A stretch of 64,000 nt of DNA from Cucumis sativus (GCF_000004075.3 NC_026661.2:19248307-19312306), one strand, 5' to 3'. Counted from the stretch's first letter, positions 24,179-36,111 are shown. Program-made: numbers and translations. Notes: generated by a model not told the origin, from the letters alone.

Positions 24179-25268
24179 CAAAATACTGATCAAAGATCAA
24201 CGGCTGCGATTTGAAATTGGAGTGGACGCTCAATTTTTCTAATCTACGAATCGTTGCCCCCAAAGTTCTCTTCATTTGCAGTTACTGCTTGGAATAAATG
24301 GATGAATATGAAACGTAATGACTCTGTCTCAATGCGTATTATAAACGGAAGACGAAGGTCGCCGGCGAAAGTTGATCGGAAGTAGGAGACCACTGGCGAA
24401 GTCCAACGAGGTTAACTCAAAGAAAGCTCGACGACTTCGTTCTACCAAGCAGTCGCCTGCTTCGACGTTTCGCTTTGGTGTGTATATATATTTTATTATA
24501 GCCTCCGTTCTAAGCGCGAGCGACCTGTCGTTACTCTGACTGAAGCATTGTGGACTTGTTCCTGTGGAATTTCATATCTGATCAACGGTATGAATCGGTT
24601 TCTTCTCATTTTTACTAGCTACCTGTTGAATTGCTGATGTTTTCTCTCTTTAAATGTTAAAGAATATGCATGATTTTGATGTGCAGTGTATTGCTTTACT
24701 AGGTCCGCTAAATTAAGCTCAATTTGCTGTCAGTGCGGATTCCGGAGTTTTGGCTTTTGAATTGTGATCGACGAGGTGATTTATCGCCTTCTTTTTCGTT
24801 AGTTTGTTATACCAATCTTCTTGATAACGATTTTTTTCCTGAGAACTGCATGTACGTGCGGCTTTTTATCGGATCGTTTTCTTTTTTATTGGTTTGTTTT
24901 ACTCGTTCGTTTGATGTAACTAGAGATATTTTTCGAAATCCAACCCAACGTTAATCAGTATTCTTGCGAGTCCTCGTTAATATTTGTTTAATTTCCGGTT
25001 CTCTAGTGTTTATTTGAATTCTTCATGTGAAGTTGAACACATTTCTGGTTAATACTTCCTGTTTGTAAGGCTGTTCATCATCTGTTCTAACAACGACATT
25101 TTTTCGTTTTCTGTAATGTCATTTAAGCAATATTGTCAGACGAAAACATAAAATAATTAGTTGTTCTAACGACTATTTTTGCACTTGGAGATGGACAAAG
25201 ATTTCCAATAATTTTTATTAACTTACTAATTTTGGCATCAGTTGGCGCATCTGTGAACAAAGAAAACG

Positions 25269-26852
25269 ATGGGATGCTTTGGTTGCTGCGAAGAAGATGC
25301 TATCCAGAAGGCTGCTGATAATAGCAACACGTACCAAGTAAAAACTTCAGCAGGTAATCGTAGTACGGCACTAAATTTCAACCGTACTGAGAGTGATATA
25401 TTCTCATATCGTAATTCATAAACGCATTGAATGGAATCAACAGGAGCTGCTGGTCTGAACACGGATTTATGTTATGTGTGAAATATTATCACTTTGATTT
25501 GTCAAACAAGCCCCTGATATGGTTGCACGGCTTCACTCCACCCGTGTTCTTGGAACCTTTGGCTATCATGCTCCCGAGTAAGTTGATTTGTTCTAATGTT
25601 ATTTCATATACTTCAGTGTGAGTTTCACTTTTCTGCATTTAATCCCACGCTTGAAACTGGCATATTGAAATTAAAGATGCTTACTGCTTAGATGTTCTCC
25701 CATATCTAGACTATTTTAGCCCATTCAAGCACTAGGTTAATGGGCTCTCTGTAAACGAATACACACAAAAGGTACAGCTAACAACTAGGAAACAGAGACA
25801 AGGGCCTAGTGGTTGGGTCAACTTACTGATCATGGCCCACTTGGCCTGGCCACTGTAAAAACCACTCTGGTTCATTGATGCACCAAAGAATTCACATATG
25901 GTACCTTAATAAAGATTGTGAATTAACCGAGAAGAAAAAGTTCTCTTAACTAGCTCTAGCCGCTAGTTGTAGTATTTTTCTTTTACATCAAGACAGCCAA
26001 CTCCCAAGCTATAATATTTAATTACTGCCGGTTCAACTAATGAGGAGAATTAGGATAATCAGTAGATTTTAGGTAACATTTAGTTTAGCGGCTAATTTGG
26101 ATTGATTAGTGTTTAATTAGTTGTTTTTTGTATTTGCTTGTCTATAATTAGCTAATTTAGGCTGTAATAGAGAGCTTTTGAACATCATTTGAACTATCAC
26201 TTCGTTCTTGGGGAGTGTTCTCTCATCTTCATAACGAGTCTGGCTTACGAATTTGGCTTAAACCTTTTCTGTTGTATCATATCCTAGATATAAAATAACA
26301 CAACTCAACAGACTTCATGAGTAACTAATAGAAGATTCTTGAGAAAAATAAAACTGCAGAAGATTTTGAACACATGAATATATTATTGTTGATATAATAA
26401 AAAGTTGCAGGTTCCTTCTCTATAATTAATTCTCCAGGTTTGAATGTAAGACATCACTACATAATCATAATATAGCATTATCAATAAGCTAAATATTGTG
26501 GGTGGCTTCCCATTTTGAAAATTACAGATACGCAATGACTGGACAATTGAATTCCAAGAGTGATGTATACAGCTTTGGCGTTGTCCTGCTTGAACTTTTG
26601 ACAGGAAGAAAGCCAGTTGATCATACATTACCTCGAGGACAGCAAAGCCTCGTGACATGGGTATGTTTTTTACTTTTGTATGCTTATACTCTTCTGATCT
26701 TCCTCCCTTTATCTACCTAATTTCTGAGCAGCTTGAGACTTTGAAATGTTTTGAAACGTAATCAGGCCACGCCCAAACTTTGCGAAGATAAAGTTAAGCA
26801 GTGTGTTGATGCAAAACTAGGAAATGAGTACCCTCCTAAGTCAGTTGCTAAG
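25269..26852 (+). pseudogene. PTI1-like kinase, decayed copy A
   Basis: Remnant of the kinase that is intact at 49,137-53,195. Exon 1 (25269-25353, [10 protein letters not shown]...) is clean. A deletion of about 1.06 kb then joins intron 1 to the last part of exon 4 (25,494-25,577), removing exons 2 and 3 and the glycine loop, active lysine and HRD motif. The exon 4 rest also lacks one base in TCAAACAAGCC, which shifts the frame, and has Val for Ala after DM. Exon 5 (26528-26660) and exon 6 (26766-26852) are intact, but exon 7 is absent because the duplicated block ends in intron 6. The promoter side carries its own 343-base deletion at 24,186. It cannot make an active kinase. Confidence 0.92.
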
Positions 26853-27767
26853 GTACCCCATACGCATACTGTTATTTTCTTGCTTATGTTTGGTAATCAT
26901 ATCTCTCCTTTTTCTATCTCTCTCCTTACTTGTCTGTGTGAGATTCTCTTTCTTTTTTCCTTTATTCTTTTTTTTCTAGTTTTAGATAGAAATTGTATTA
27001 AACCAACATTTCTCTATCTAAGGGGAAGGGGAACAGAGCCCGAAGAGGACATTTTCAATTACCTAGAGCCACAGAGTTTAAATCTTTACCAACAATTTGA
27101 AAATTGAAAAGAGAAATAAGAAAAACTGTTTGCTACAAAACCGATAAGAATTATGAAATACGAAAGGACCCCACATCACTGAGAATATAATTGATTCCTC
27201 ATTCTCATCACGATGTGGGTGATGGATTTTAAAAGGAAGTACTTGAAAAGTTTTTTTTTTTTTTTTTTTTGAAAAACCATTTTTAGCACTTAAGATTAGT
27301 CCATAGATTTCACACCGACTCCATTCGGTAAATGGTAACCATTTTCTTCTATTTTTATTTTTGAAAAACTTAGTCCTATTCTTCTTCAATTTTTATTATG
27401 ATTTTTTACTAAATTTTTATCGTGGTTTTCATCTTTTCATCTCTTAAGTACAACAAGTTGAACTTTTAGCTAAATTTTAAATGAAAAACTAGCTTTTTAA
27501 AACTATTTCTTTCAAGTATTTCAAACTCAACCTTATAATCCAACTAGCTTCTACTAAGATTTAAATTTTAATTCAATTTGATTTGGAGGTTTCAGCATTT
27601 TGATTTTTAATCTCCATTTTTATTATAATGTTCATAGGTTAATTTAAAAGATCTATAGTTAATTAAATTTAACTACATTTTCATCACTCTTAAAATGAAT
27701 TTATATTTCTCACTTCTTAACAAATTTAATTTTATATGTCAAAGACTTAGGTGATTATTTAAGTTAA
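26853..27767 (+). other. intron 6 remnant of the kinase copy A; end of the duplicated block
   Basis: Matches the first 0.9 kb of intron 6 of the intact kinase (51,754-52,654), with small indels, including different lengths of the poly-T run (near 27,250 and 52,158). After GATTATTTA-GTTAA the two sequences stop resembling each other, which fixes the right edge of the duplication to about 27,767. Confidence 0.8.
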
Positions 27768-28359
27768 TAAAATAAAGGGTTAACTTTTTGGTATATAACA
27801 AATTGATGATTTCAAATATAACAAAATTAGTCATATTTATAAGTATACAAAAATTTAGTTTTTATTGGTGATAAATCTCAATAGATTGGAACACTTCATT
27901 ACTAATAAAAAAAATAAAATTTTGATAAATTTGTAAATACTTTTGAATGATATTGTTATTTAAAACAATTTTGGTATAATATAACAAAATGTAAAGTAAA
28001 GGTAGAAGGAAATAAGATAATATGTGAAGCATATAAACCGAGTAAAATGCGAACTTTCCTTCCGGTATTAATTATTATTTTCCATCTAGTACCTCCGTAT
28101 ACTTTCTCTTCACGTCGCAGAGTCATCTGCCACGTCATTACGTGATCATCTTATTTTCCTTTGCAAATTGCAATGTCTTTCTACCCTCATCTGCTTCTCT
28201 AATTGTATGTATATATGACAATATCCTTCCGTACCACAACCGTTCCTTTTAGGATAAAATCAAATTAGATTATAGCAATTCCTAATTCCGATCCTCACCC
28301 ACAGTTCTTCTGGGCTCTCTATAACCTTCTCCATTTTTCCATTTATCTCCAAATTCCTC
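27768..28359. other. AT-rich spacer and promoter of the gene at 28,360
   Basis: Sequence found only once in the window. Near 28,316 CTCTATAACC could serve as a TATA box for the gene starting at 28,360. No other gene is seen. Confidence 0.45.
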
Positions 28360-28912
28360 ATGTCTCTCTCTGCTCTATCCAAACCCAAATCCCTAACCCT
28401 AACCCTAAATCTCCTCCGTCCTCACCTCTTCCGCCGTCCTTTCTCCTCCCCTTCCGATCACGATCTCACCGACCTCCCTGAATCTCCTTCTTCTTCCGAT
28501 CCCCTTCTTCGCAACCTTGAGGACGCTATTCAACGCATCCTCGTTCGACGATCTGCCCCCGATTGGCTCCCCTTCGTTCCCGGCGCTTCCTATTGGGTTC
28601 CTCTGCCTTCTAATTCCCATTTACCTCCCATTGCCAACGTTCTTCGTAACTTGGCTAACCCTCTCTCTCCTGAACAATCCTTGTCTACCACTACCGTCCG
28701 TGGCTGGCCCTCTTCTCATTACTTCATTCAAGGTATTCCTCTTCTCTCGTATTTCGTTTTCATTTCATCTCTACTCTCTCTCTTTCTTTAAATTATTTAT
28801 TTAGGAAATAAAATACCCTTTCATCGTAGGTACGCATCTTCCTTCTCTTGATCCGGAGGTTGACACCACGTCGACTGAATGTGATGCTTCCCTTGACCAC
28901 GAGGAAGGGTGA
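28360..28912 (+). CDS. small hypothetical protein, probable mitochondrial targeting
   Basis: Two exons, 28360-28732 and 28830-28912, GT-AG, joining to 152 codons (151 aa). I do not recognise the product. The first 30 or so residues are rich in Ser, Leu and Arg with few acids (LLRPHLFRRPFSS), which suits a mitochondrial or plastid transit peptide. The middle holds a compact Trp/Pro-rich segment (DWLPFVPGASYWVPLP) that looks like a conserved plant motif, then GWPSSHYFIQG across the splice site, and the C-terminus is acidic (DHEEG). Codons are C-rich and GC stands out from the AT-rich flanks. The bases encoding the residues SLTLTLNL read as a CCCTAA-type telomere-like repeat. Confidence 0.8.
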
Positions 28913-29313
28913 GAATCCGATCTGGGCGTGTTCCTATTAGTTCTCATACTAAACTAGTTTCTGCCCCTGTAGTGAAGTCTGAATTATATTTTCTTTTGCT
29001 CTGCAAGTTATTAGATTTGTATATTGAGAGACTTTTAATCAAATAATTAACTTGATAGCTCCTTTCTTGTGGTTAATTTCTACAAATTAACACTCTTCAG
29101 ATTGTCACATTCTCTACTTTCCTCTACTCTCACTTCATATTGCAACGAGAAGCACACTTCGGTTTGTAGCTTGCTTGGTGTTGTTTGAAATCTTGTGTAA
29201 TTTTTGGAAGATCATTCCTTTTTAGGTTCATCTACTCGCCGCGAGGTTGTTACCTTTCTCTTTTGATATTGTAACCTTGTTTCTTAAAAACAAGACTGTA
29301 GATTTTGGGCGTC
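28913..29313 (+). other. 3' flank of the hypothetical gene
   Basis: T-rich, no open frame of note, no similarity to the rest of the window until the repeat at 29,314 starts. It probably includes the 3' untranslated region. Confidence 0.5.
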
Positions 29314-29599
29314 TATCCAACATTTCTTTTGAAATTTTACTATTGTTTTTCCCATAAGATTCCCACTTCAATCAAGTTTTGAGTTCCCCTGTTAAAGACA
29401 TCTTATTTGGAGGAATAAAAGTGTGTTATGCTCACAGTTCTATGAGTATCATTTTTCAAACCAATTTTACTAAATTGAAATTTGGCTACGCATATTTGTA
29501 TTTTAAAAATCTATTTTGAATGGCTTGGATGGGTTTCCTTTTTTGAGAATAACTTATTTTTTAAATTAAATTCTCGAAAATGTAATTCTAACACATCAT
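29314..29599 (+). repeat. outlier of duplicated block, copy B side (pairs with 16,823-17,087)
   Basis: Same-orientation match to 16,823-17,087, beginning at TATCCAACATTTC and ending at ACATCAT. Its position upstream of the ATG8 gene while the main copy B block starts at 37,468 shows that the two copies differ by a 7.9 kb interval here. Confidence 0.8.
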
Positions 29600-30504
29600 C
29601 GTCAACTCCCACCGGTGATCATTAGTCAGTCGAAACAGATTAAAAGGAAGAAGAAATTGAGAAGAATCAGCAATTGATTCAAGATAAAAAGAAAAAAGAA
29701 AGATGAGAAGTAGAGATGAAGATCAAGTATTCCATCTATAATGAAATTTTGTGTAATTGAAAAACAAATTGGAGATGAAATAAATCATATTAATGAATCA
29801 ATCATAATGCAAACGGAATAGAATTGCTTTTTGATCACATATTATGAAAATTAATTTGTATTTTCTTAACGTACTAGAGTACAAAGCACATGTGGCTCAC
29901 TTCTTAAATAACATGGGAGGCAAGAATAATGGCGAACTAATTGATTGAGAAGAGAGGGAGAAGAAGAAAAAGAAATAAATATATATACATATTTATTTAA
30001 AGTTAATTTCACCGAATATTTTTAGGCCGTGTAACAAAATAAAAAAAAAGGATCAACTATTTTTTATAAATAATCTTTGAAACAATTATTAAAATATTTT
30101 GTGTGTGTTTCTTTAAAAGAACGAATTAGAACAATGCAACTATCAAAAACTCCATAATCATGTCCCGAGCAGCAACTTCTTTCTTTCAATTCTATTTTCA
30201 CCTTTTTTGTTAACCACTTTCTTTCTATTTCCTGTTTTTGAAAATTAAGCCTAAATTTTATCAAATGAAAAGCTCTACTTGGATCCATGGCCACATCCTA
30301 TCTTTCTGCATTTTTAAAACCGTTTCTATAATCAAAATTTTGACAGAAAATGCAAAATATGAAGGATGATATTATACACATTAACATTATAATTTATGGA
30401 TAATGTCAACATAAAAAACAAATTTGTCCAAGGAATATACATTGACATAATGAGATTACAGAAACATACAGCTTCAGCATTCCCAAATCTCAATCCGATT
30501 AGTC
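29600..30504. other. AT-rich spacer, 3' side of the ATG8 gene
   Basis: Purine-rich stretch near 29,640-29,710, otherwise AT-rich. The right end holds the ATG8 3' untranslated region (minus strand). No gene is seen. Confidence 0.5.
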
Positions 30505-32154
30505 TTAGCCAAAGGTTTTTTCACTGCTGTAACACATGTACAGAAAGCCATCACCATCCTTGTATGAATCGTACACCGTACTCATTAAGCTAGCTGCAAT
30601 AATCTGAGGTCATTAGCAAACGATAGCGAGGCACCAAAATGGTCAATAGCATCAACTCAAGTGCAACTCTACCTGTTTGAGGCAAAGTATTGTTTACAAA
30701 TACAAAGAGAGCTTTTCCAGGTGCTAGATGAAGCCTGGTGCTTAGAACATGGATGAACTGCCCAACAGACATGTCTCGAGGAATGAGGTACCTTTACTCA
30801 AATGAGAAAACAAATGACATTCTAATAGAGAAAACAAAATCGTGATGACACAATATGCCACCATGCTACATTCGGATCGATCACAACTGCCTTTCAAAAT
30901 ATAAAGTGGGCTATTTTAACTATGTTCTTGTTTATTTATCATATTCATGTTTCTACTTTTTGGTCGCTTCTCAAAAATTTGTGTCTAGAAAGATTTCGAA
31001 AACTTTGTAAACAAGAAACAAAAGATCTATCAAAAAAGTTCGTTTCTTACGAAAATAAGAAATGGGTAGGAAACAAGAAATGAGAACATTATCAAGCAGA
31101 CAAGGTGAGAAATCTATGAAACATGGAGTGTTTTATTTATGACAAAAACATGATTCAACCATCAGAATGACACTAAATTTACCAAGTTTCGGGATGACTA
31201 TATAATAGAGAATACCATAAACTTATAGCCAAACAAAAACAGACATGAGCAATCAAGAAAAGAGTGTAATGCTAATCTCTGCTTTCATTCAATTGATTTT
31301 CAGAAACAGTTAAATTAAATTAGTGGAACAGAAACATTGAGGAAACTCAAAACAAGATGGAGAAGCTCACTTCTTCTTTTCCATCTCAGGAAGTTCACAT
31401 TTCCCATATCTCTCAACAATTACCTGCAATTACTCGAAACATCAAAAGGAAAACCGTTAATTTACTTCCGTGTATTTTGGAGGAAATTAGCATCTATCTA
31501 TCTATCATTGGCACCTCACAAACATAAGAAGATTACATAATTGAGACTTCATGTTATTTTCCATGTCATTGAATTTTAGGAACAAAAGTAGTGAATGTTT
31601 CATTTGTCTAAGCAACCAAAATTGAATTTGAATACAATCAACAAGCAGCTTCTCGCCACGAGTTATGCGATAAACCTCATACAAGTTTGTTCTTGGATAA
31701 CAAAGAAAACATTGACTAAAATCATTTGATAACTTTAGAATTTCATTTCCCTATAGCAAAACACGCAAGCTATTCCGTATTCCGCAGAGATTTCGTAAAG
31801 AGGAAAACAGATTGAAAAAAACCCTAAGAATTCGACACCTGCAGACTCTCTGAATCACCGATATTATGTATATCGAATAAATTCACAAATTCACCGTCAT
31901 ATTCTCTAATAAAACACAAGTATGAAGAGAATCTTGCAACTTACGGGGATTCGATCAGGATACTTGGCTAAGACTTCGAAGGACTCCCCAAATCGTTGTT
32001 CTGTGAAAAAATCAAGGCCATAATTAAACAAAAAATAGATATAAAAGGAGAGAAAAACTGATGAAAAATTAGGATGATGATGTAGAATTTGAAGCCACAA
32101 AAAGTCAATCATACCGAAGGTGAACTCGTCCTTGAAGGATTTGGTTCTTCCCAT
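30505..32154 (-). CDS. ATG8: autophagy-related protein ATG8, exposed C-terminal glycine type
   Basis: Ubiquitin-like protein that is conjugated to phosphatidylethanolamine on autophagosome membranes and binds cargo receptors. Five exons on the minus strand: 32115-32154, 31945-32000, 31371-31423, 30673-30791, 30505-30593; GT-AG, phases join to 119 codons (118 aa). The family core is complete: [28 protein letters not shown], the hydrophobic stretch [15 protein letters not shown], and [15 protein letters not shown]. The stop follows the glycine directly, so no tail has to be cut by ATG4 before lipidation, as in Arabidopsis ATG8h and ATG8i; the sequence resembles that clade. It lies inside the 7.9 kb interval present on the copy B side of the duplication only. 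Confidence 0.95.
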
Positions 32155-34563
32155 TAGCGCTGTCTTTGCGTTGCCGTACAAATGGGAAGAACGTATAAAT
32201 AGAGATAATCCTTCCTACCTTTTGCTTTCTTTAAATTCAATTTTAATTAACAAACACCAACTGTGGGACACAATCTTAAACCAAATATATGTCAATTTAA
32301 GCATTTTTAAAATTTTTAAAAAACGTAGATTTCAACACCGACCCGACCCGACCCGATCCCTCCTTGAGCATTTTCACTCCAACTCATATCTTCCACTTAG
32401 TTGATTATATTGTTATATTCGATTATACTGAACAGAATTTTTTAACAGATCCAATCCAACCCAAAAAAAACAATCAAAAATTTGAACCTAATCAAATCTA
32501 ACTCATATTTAAACTAACTCAATCCAACATTTATATTATAGGTTGGATAGCGTTGTCGAGTTATTTATATTATTCTTACACATCTATTTTCAGGTGACCA
32601 TTTTCAATTTGATCTGTTTTGATATTATGGTTTTTTTTAGTTTATCATACTTAGCTACCATTTCTTTTTCATTCAATTTCCTTTTTTTTTTTGTCTGTTC
32701 ATCAAATAATTTCTAGCATCCTGCCAAACTAAAATTCTATCCTCTTTTTGTGTTCTTAGACCAGCTGGATTTTATAATTTCTTTTCCAATGTATTTATAT
32801 CATTAAATGTAATAATAGATATATATATGTGACTCTCTCCATATTTTTCTTTTGTAGTATAATGCAATTACCAACCACTAAGCACTAATTCAATTTTCTT
32901 TATCATTAACAAAATCTCTTCAATGTTTATTTTGGTATAGGGAAAGAGTTATATATACTTTTGATTCGTAAACCTCTAAATAGCTTATATTTAAATATTT
33001 GAGATATTTGAATTTCATTGCATTTTAAAGTTCATGTGACACTTCATTTTTTCTTTTTATTGAAATTTTAAAACATTTATTCCTTTTTGTTTTTCCTCCC
33101 TCTTCCATTTGTCTTCTTCCTTTACTGTCAACAACAAGTTATCGTTGGCAGTAGAGTGACTTATGTGAGTATTAAGTTTGACCATAACCCTATGTTGGAC
33201 GATGAACATTTGGTGCAACCATTCCAATAGATCCAAAAAGAATTAGATTTTTGTTGAGATTGAAAATTTGAAATCCTATTCTTAGATCTCACAAACTGAA
33301 AATGCCTCATTCTTTTTTATCCTTTCTCACAAAGAGATAACGTGAGAGTGGAGCCTTCATGATAAGATGAATGGAGTATTGAAAACCATAAATTTTGTTT
33401 GTAGTCCTTTCATTTTGCTACAATAAAAAAAAAATGATTTTGTTACTAATTATTTTTTAAAATGGTTTTTCAAGCACATTAATTTTGATGAATATTATTA
33501 AGATATTTTACAAATGGTTGGTCCATGGGAAAGTGATTCAAAAACATTGATGTACACATTTTGTCTTTTAATTGTTTTTTTTTTTTAAATTACAATGACG
33601 AGTTTGTATTCCTTTCGATCCATTCAATATAAGTATATTAGTTTTGTTTAATTATAAATATCATCCTTTAAAAGAGATTACAAGAAAAATCATTGGTTTA
33701 GGATAATAAGAAAACACGTCAAGATTAGAAGATTCAAACCACAAATTTCTTATTCGTTAATAAATATTATTTGTCAATTGAACTACACTTGATAGACACG
33801 TTTTATTTTAGTTCAAATCAAATACGATGGTGAGAAAAGTATAAGTCTTTCGACCATAGAAAATGCAATAAATGAAGTTTGAAGGACATAGAAAGAGACA
33901 CGAACTCTAACAATTTGACGTTTAGTAAATTTGAAGGGTAAAAGAGATTTATATTAGGTTAAAATACTATTTTCAATCCCTATACAGTTTGATTTTAGTT
34001 CTTATATACCTTTCAATCATTCTAATTAAAATTTGGATATATTGTTTGTTTTATTGAAAGAAAATTCTTTATGATAAAAGAAAACAAATTATATATTTTA
34101 TTTGGGACAAATCACAAGATTAAGTGTTCTCAAATTACATTAAAAAAAAGCATGAAAATGGGCAAATCAAATTATGGCATTGTGTATTCAATGGTGAGAG
34201 CTGGTGTAATCAAATGCTACATGGTGTGGTTGGACTTGAGATTAATTTTGCTTGAGCACGCTAATTAGAATAATAATTAAAGTTGCCAAAGCTAAATAGT
34301 CTAAAAGTATTGAAAGAGATTGAAAATTGAAGTCTAAATTATAAGCCTAAGTCCAAAACTTAGACCCAAAAGTTAGATTAGTCTAAGCCCATACAAGATC
34401 CAACATTCAAATAATAACAAAAAAGATAAATCAACAAATTTGCCATATCCTCTTCATCACTTATAATTTAAAAGTTCGAACATTCATCATCACTAATACG
34501 AGAATAAGTTGACAACCTTTGTATTATTTAAATGAAGCATCAATATCTAAACAACATTGATTT

Positions 34564-34743
34564 ACGATCATGTACCTAATCCATTTATATTTAGTAGAAG
34601 ATCGCGTACCAATATCATTTAGATTTGATGATACGATCATGTACGTATCAAGAGTCAAACGACTGTGTACCAAGATCTTTTATATTTGATACACAATACT
34701 GAACTAAGATCGTTTAGATATTAGTATACGATCGTTTAGATTT
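34564..34743 (+). repeat. degenerate minisatellite, about 35-base unit
   Basis: About five to six imperfect units, each built from a GATCNTGTACC-like part followed by a TCATTTAGATTTGAT-like part (for example ACGATCATGTACC, AGATCGCGTACC, CATTTAGATTTGATGATACG, GATCGTTTAGAT). Units are not in exact register, so the edges are approximate. Confidence 0.65.
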
Positions 34744-35538
34744 AAAAGTTAAAATATATGAGAGATGACGAAAGAAAAGAAATTTTAGAGGAGAAAATAA
34801 AAAATCACGAACAAAAATCTACGAAGGAGAAGTAATAATATAAAGAAATGAATAATACGAGATAAAATGAATAAATAACAAAAAAAGAAAAATAAGTGAA
34901 AAATCGTCCAAAGCAAGTATGTAATTTATAAAAATACCACAAATCTACTCATTTTTATTTGGTTATATTTATGAAAATTAATATTTTTTTAAATGAATAA
35001 GTTTATTTCTTTTATAAAATAGTTTCAATAAATAATATATATTCTATTAATGTCAATTTCTGGTTTTAAAAAAACAAAATTTATTTTTGGGAAAATAGTT
35101 ATTTGGATTATTTGATAGTTGGAAAATAAAGATTGTACCGTCCAATTAATAAGGGTTTGTAAGAAAAGGGTAAGAATTGGATAAAACAAGCTCACATGAC
35201 CAACATGTGCTGTTTTAAATGTCTCATACTTCTCCAACAAAATAATTTTCAAATAATACATATTCAGATCTACTATACCTTATTTATTATTTCAAAAACA
35301 AAAACCACTTTAGTATCAAATCAAATATGAAGCTAAACTAATTAATTCATTAACATGCTGTTACAAATATTTTATTAATTAATATAACAAGAAGATCACC
35401 AAATGATTAACATTTTACTACTCTTCATTGTCCAACCCAAATTTTCATGCTTTTCCACTACTCAATCAACCTATTAAAATGAGACCTTCCAAGTTGACAA
35501 AGTTCCGTTCATTCATAGATTTGATTTATACGTGTCAA

Positions 35539-35580
35539 TTGCATTTCAAACGTTAGAAGTTGCATTTCAAACGTTAGAAG
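35539..35580 (+). repeat. exact 21-base tandem duplication
   Basis: Two identical adjacent copies of 21 bases (35,539-35,559 and 35,560-35,580), beginning TTGCATTTC and ending GTTAGAAG. A recent slippage event; no function suggested. Confidence 0.9.
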
Positions 35581-35936
35581 AAGACATACCAACGTTTATC
35601 CAAATATAACCTTAGTAAATAAAATGATCCCAAGATTAAGTTTATCTAAGTAGATTTTTCCGTTAGCTGTTCATAATTAATTAATTGATGAGTTTAATAT
35701 CAGTTAATCATTAATATTCATTTTTATTAATTATTAAATAGAAATGTGTTATTTAGAGGATTTTTGTATGAACCAATGTTTTATTTTTTATAATTTCCCT
35801 TATTTCAGCAAATTTTAACTAATCTATATATCATTTTTAACTATTTAATATTAATTATTAAAACTACAATTAAGAGAAGAAGGTCTCTATAGCAAAATAT
35901 TATAAATTCGTACAGATAATAATTTAAACTATTTAT

Positions 35937-36111
35937 ATATCAAGATTGTCTAGATATTAACTGCCTATCCCAAATAGTTATGTGTACCAAAATCATTTAG
36001 ATTTTTAAATTTGGTACAAGATGAGTATTAAGATCGTTTATATTTTTAGATTTGATATAAAATTGTTTAAATTTGGTATAAATATCAAGATCTGAATATT
36101 CATATACCAAG
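35937..36111 (+). repeat. second cluster of the degenerate 35-base repeat
   Basis: Carries the same word pairs as 34,564-34,743: GTGTACCAAAATCATTTAG, TTAAGATCGTTTATATTT, TAGATTTGATAT, ATTTGGTATAAAT, CATATACCAAG. The units are more eroded. This indicates a dispersed repeat family rather than one local array. Confidence 0.55.

Larger units (their letters stand above)
17154..27767 (+). repeat. segmental duplication, copy A (SAM synthetase + broken kinase)
   Basis: Colinear, same-orientation copy of 37,468-52,654. Similarity starts at CAAAATATAG (17,154) and ends in intron 6 of the kinase (about 27,767). The copy is 10.6 kb against 15.2 kb for copy B. Sequence missing here relative to B: about 0.2 kb at 17,420, 1.2 kb near 18,070, 461 bases at 18,306, 0.4 kb at 19,178, 0.5 kb near 19,300, 0.3 kb near 23,180-23,600, 343 bases at 24,186 and 1.06 kb at 25,494. 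The non-coding stretch 17,154-20,059 contains no gene that I can see. Confidence 0.93.
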
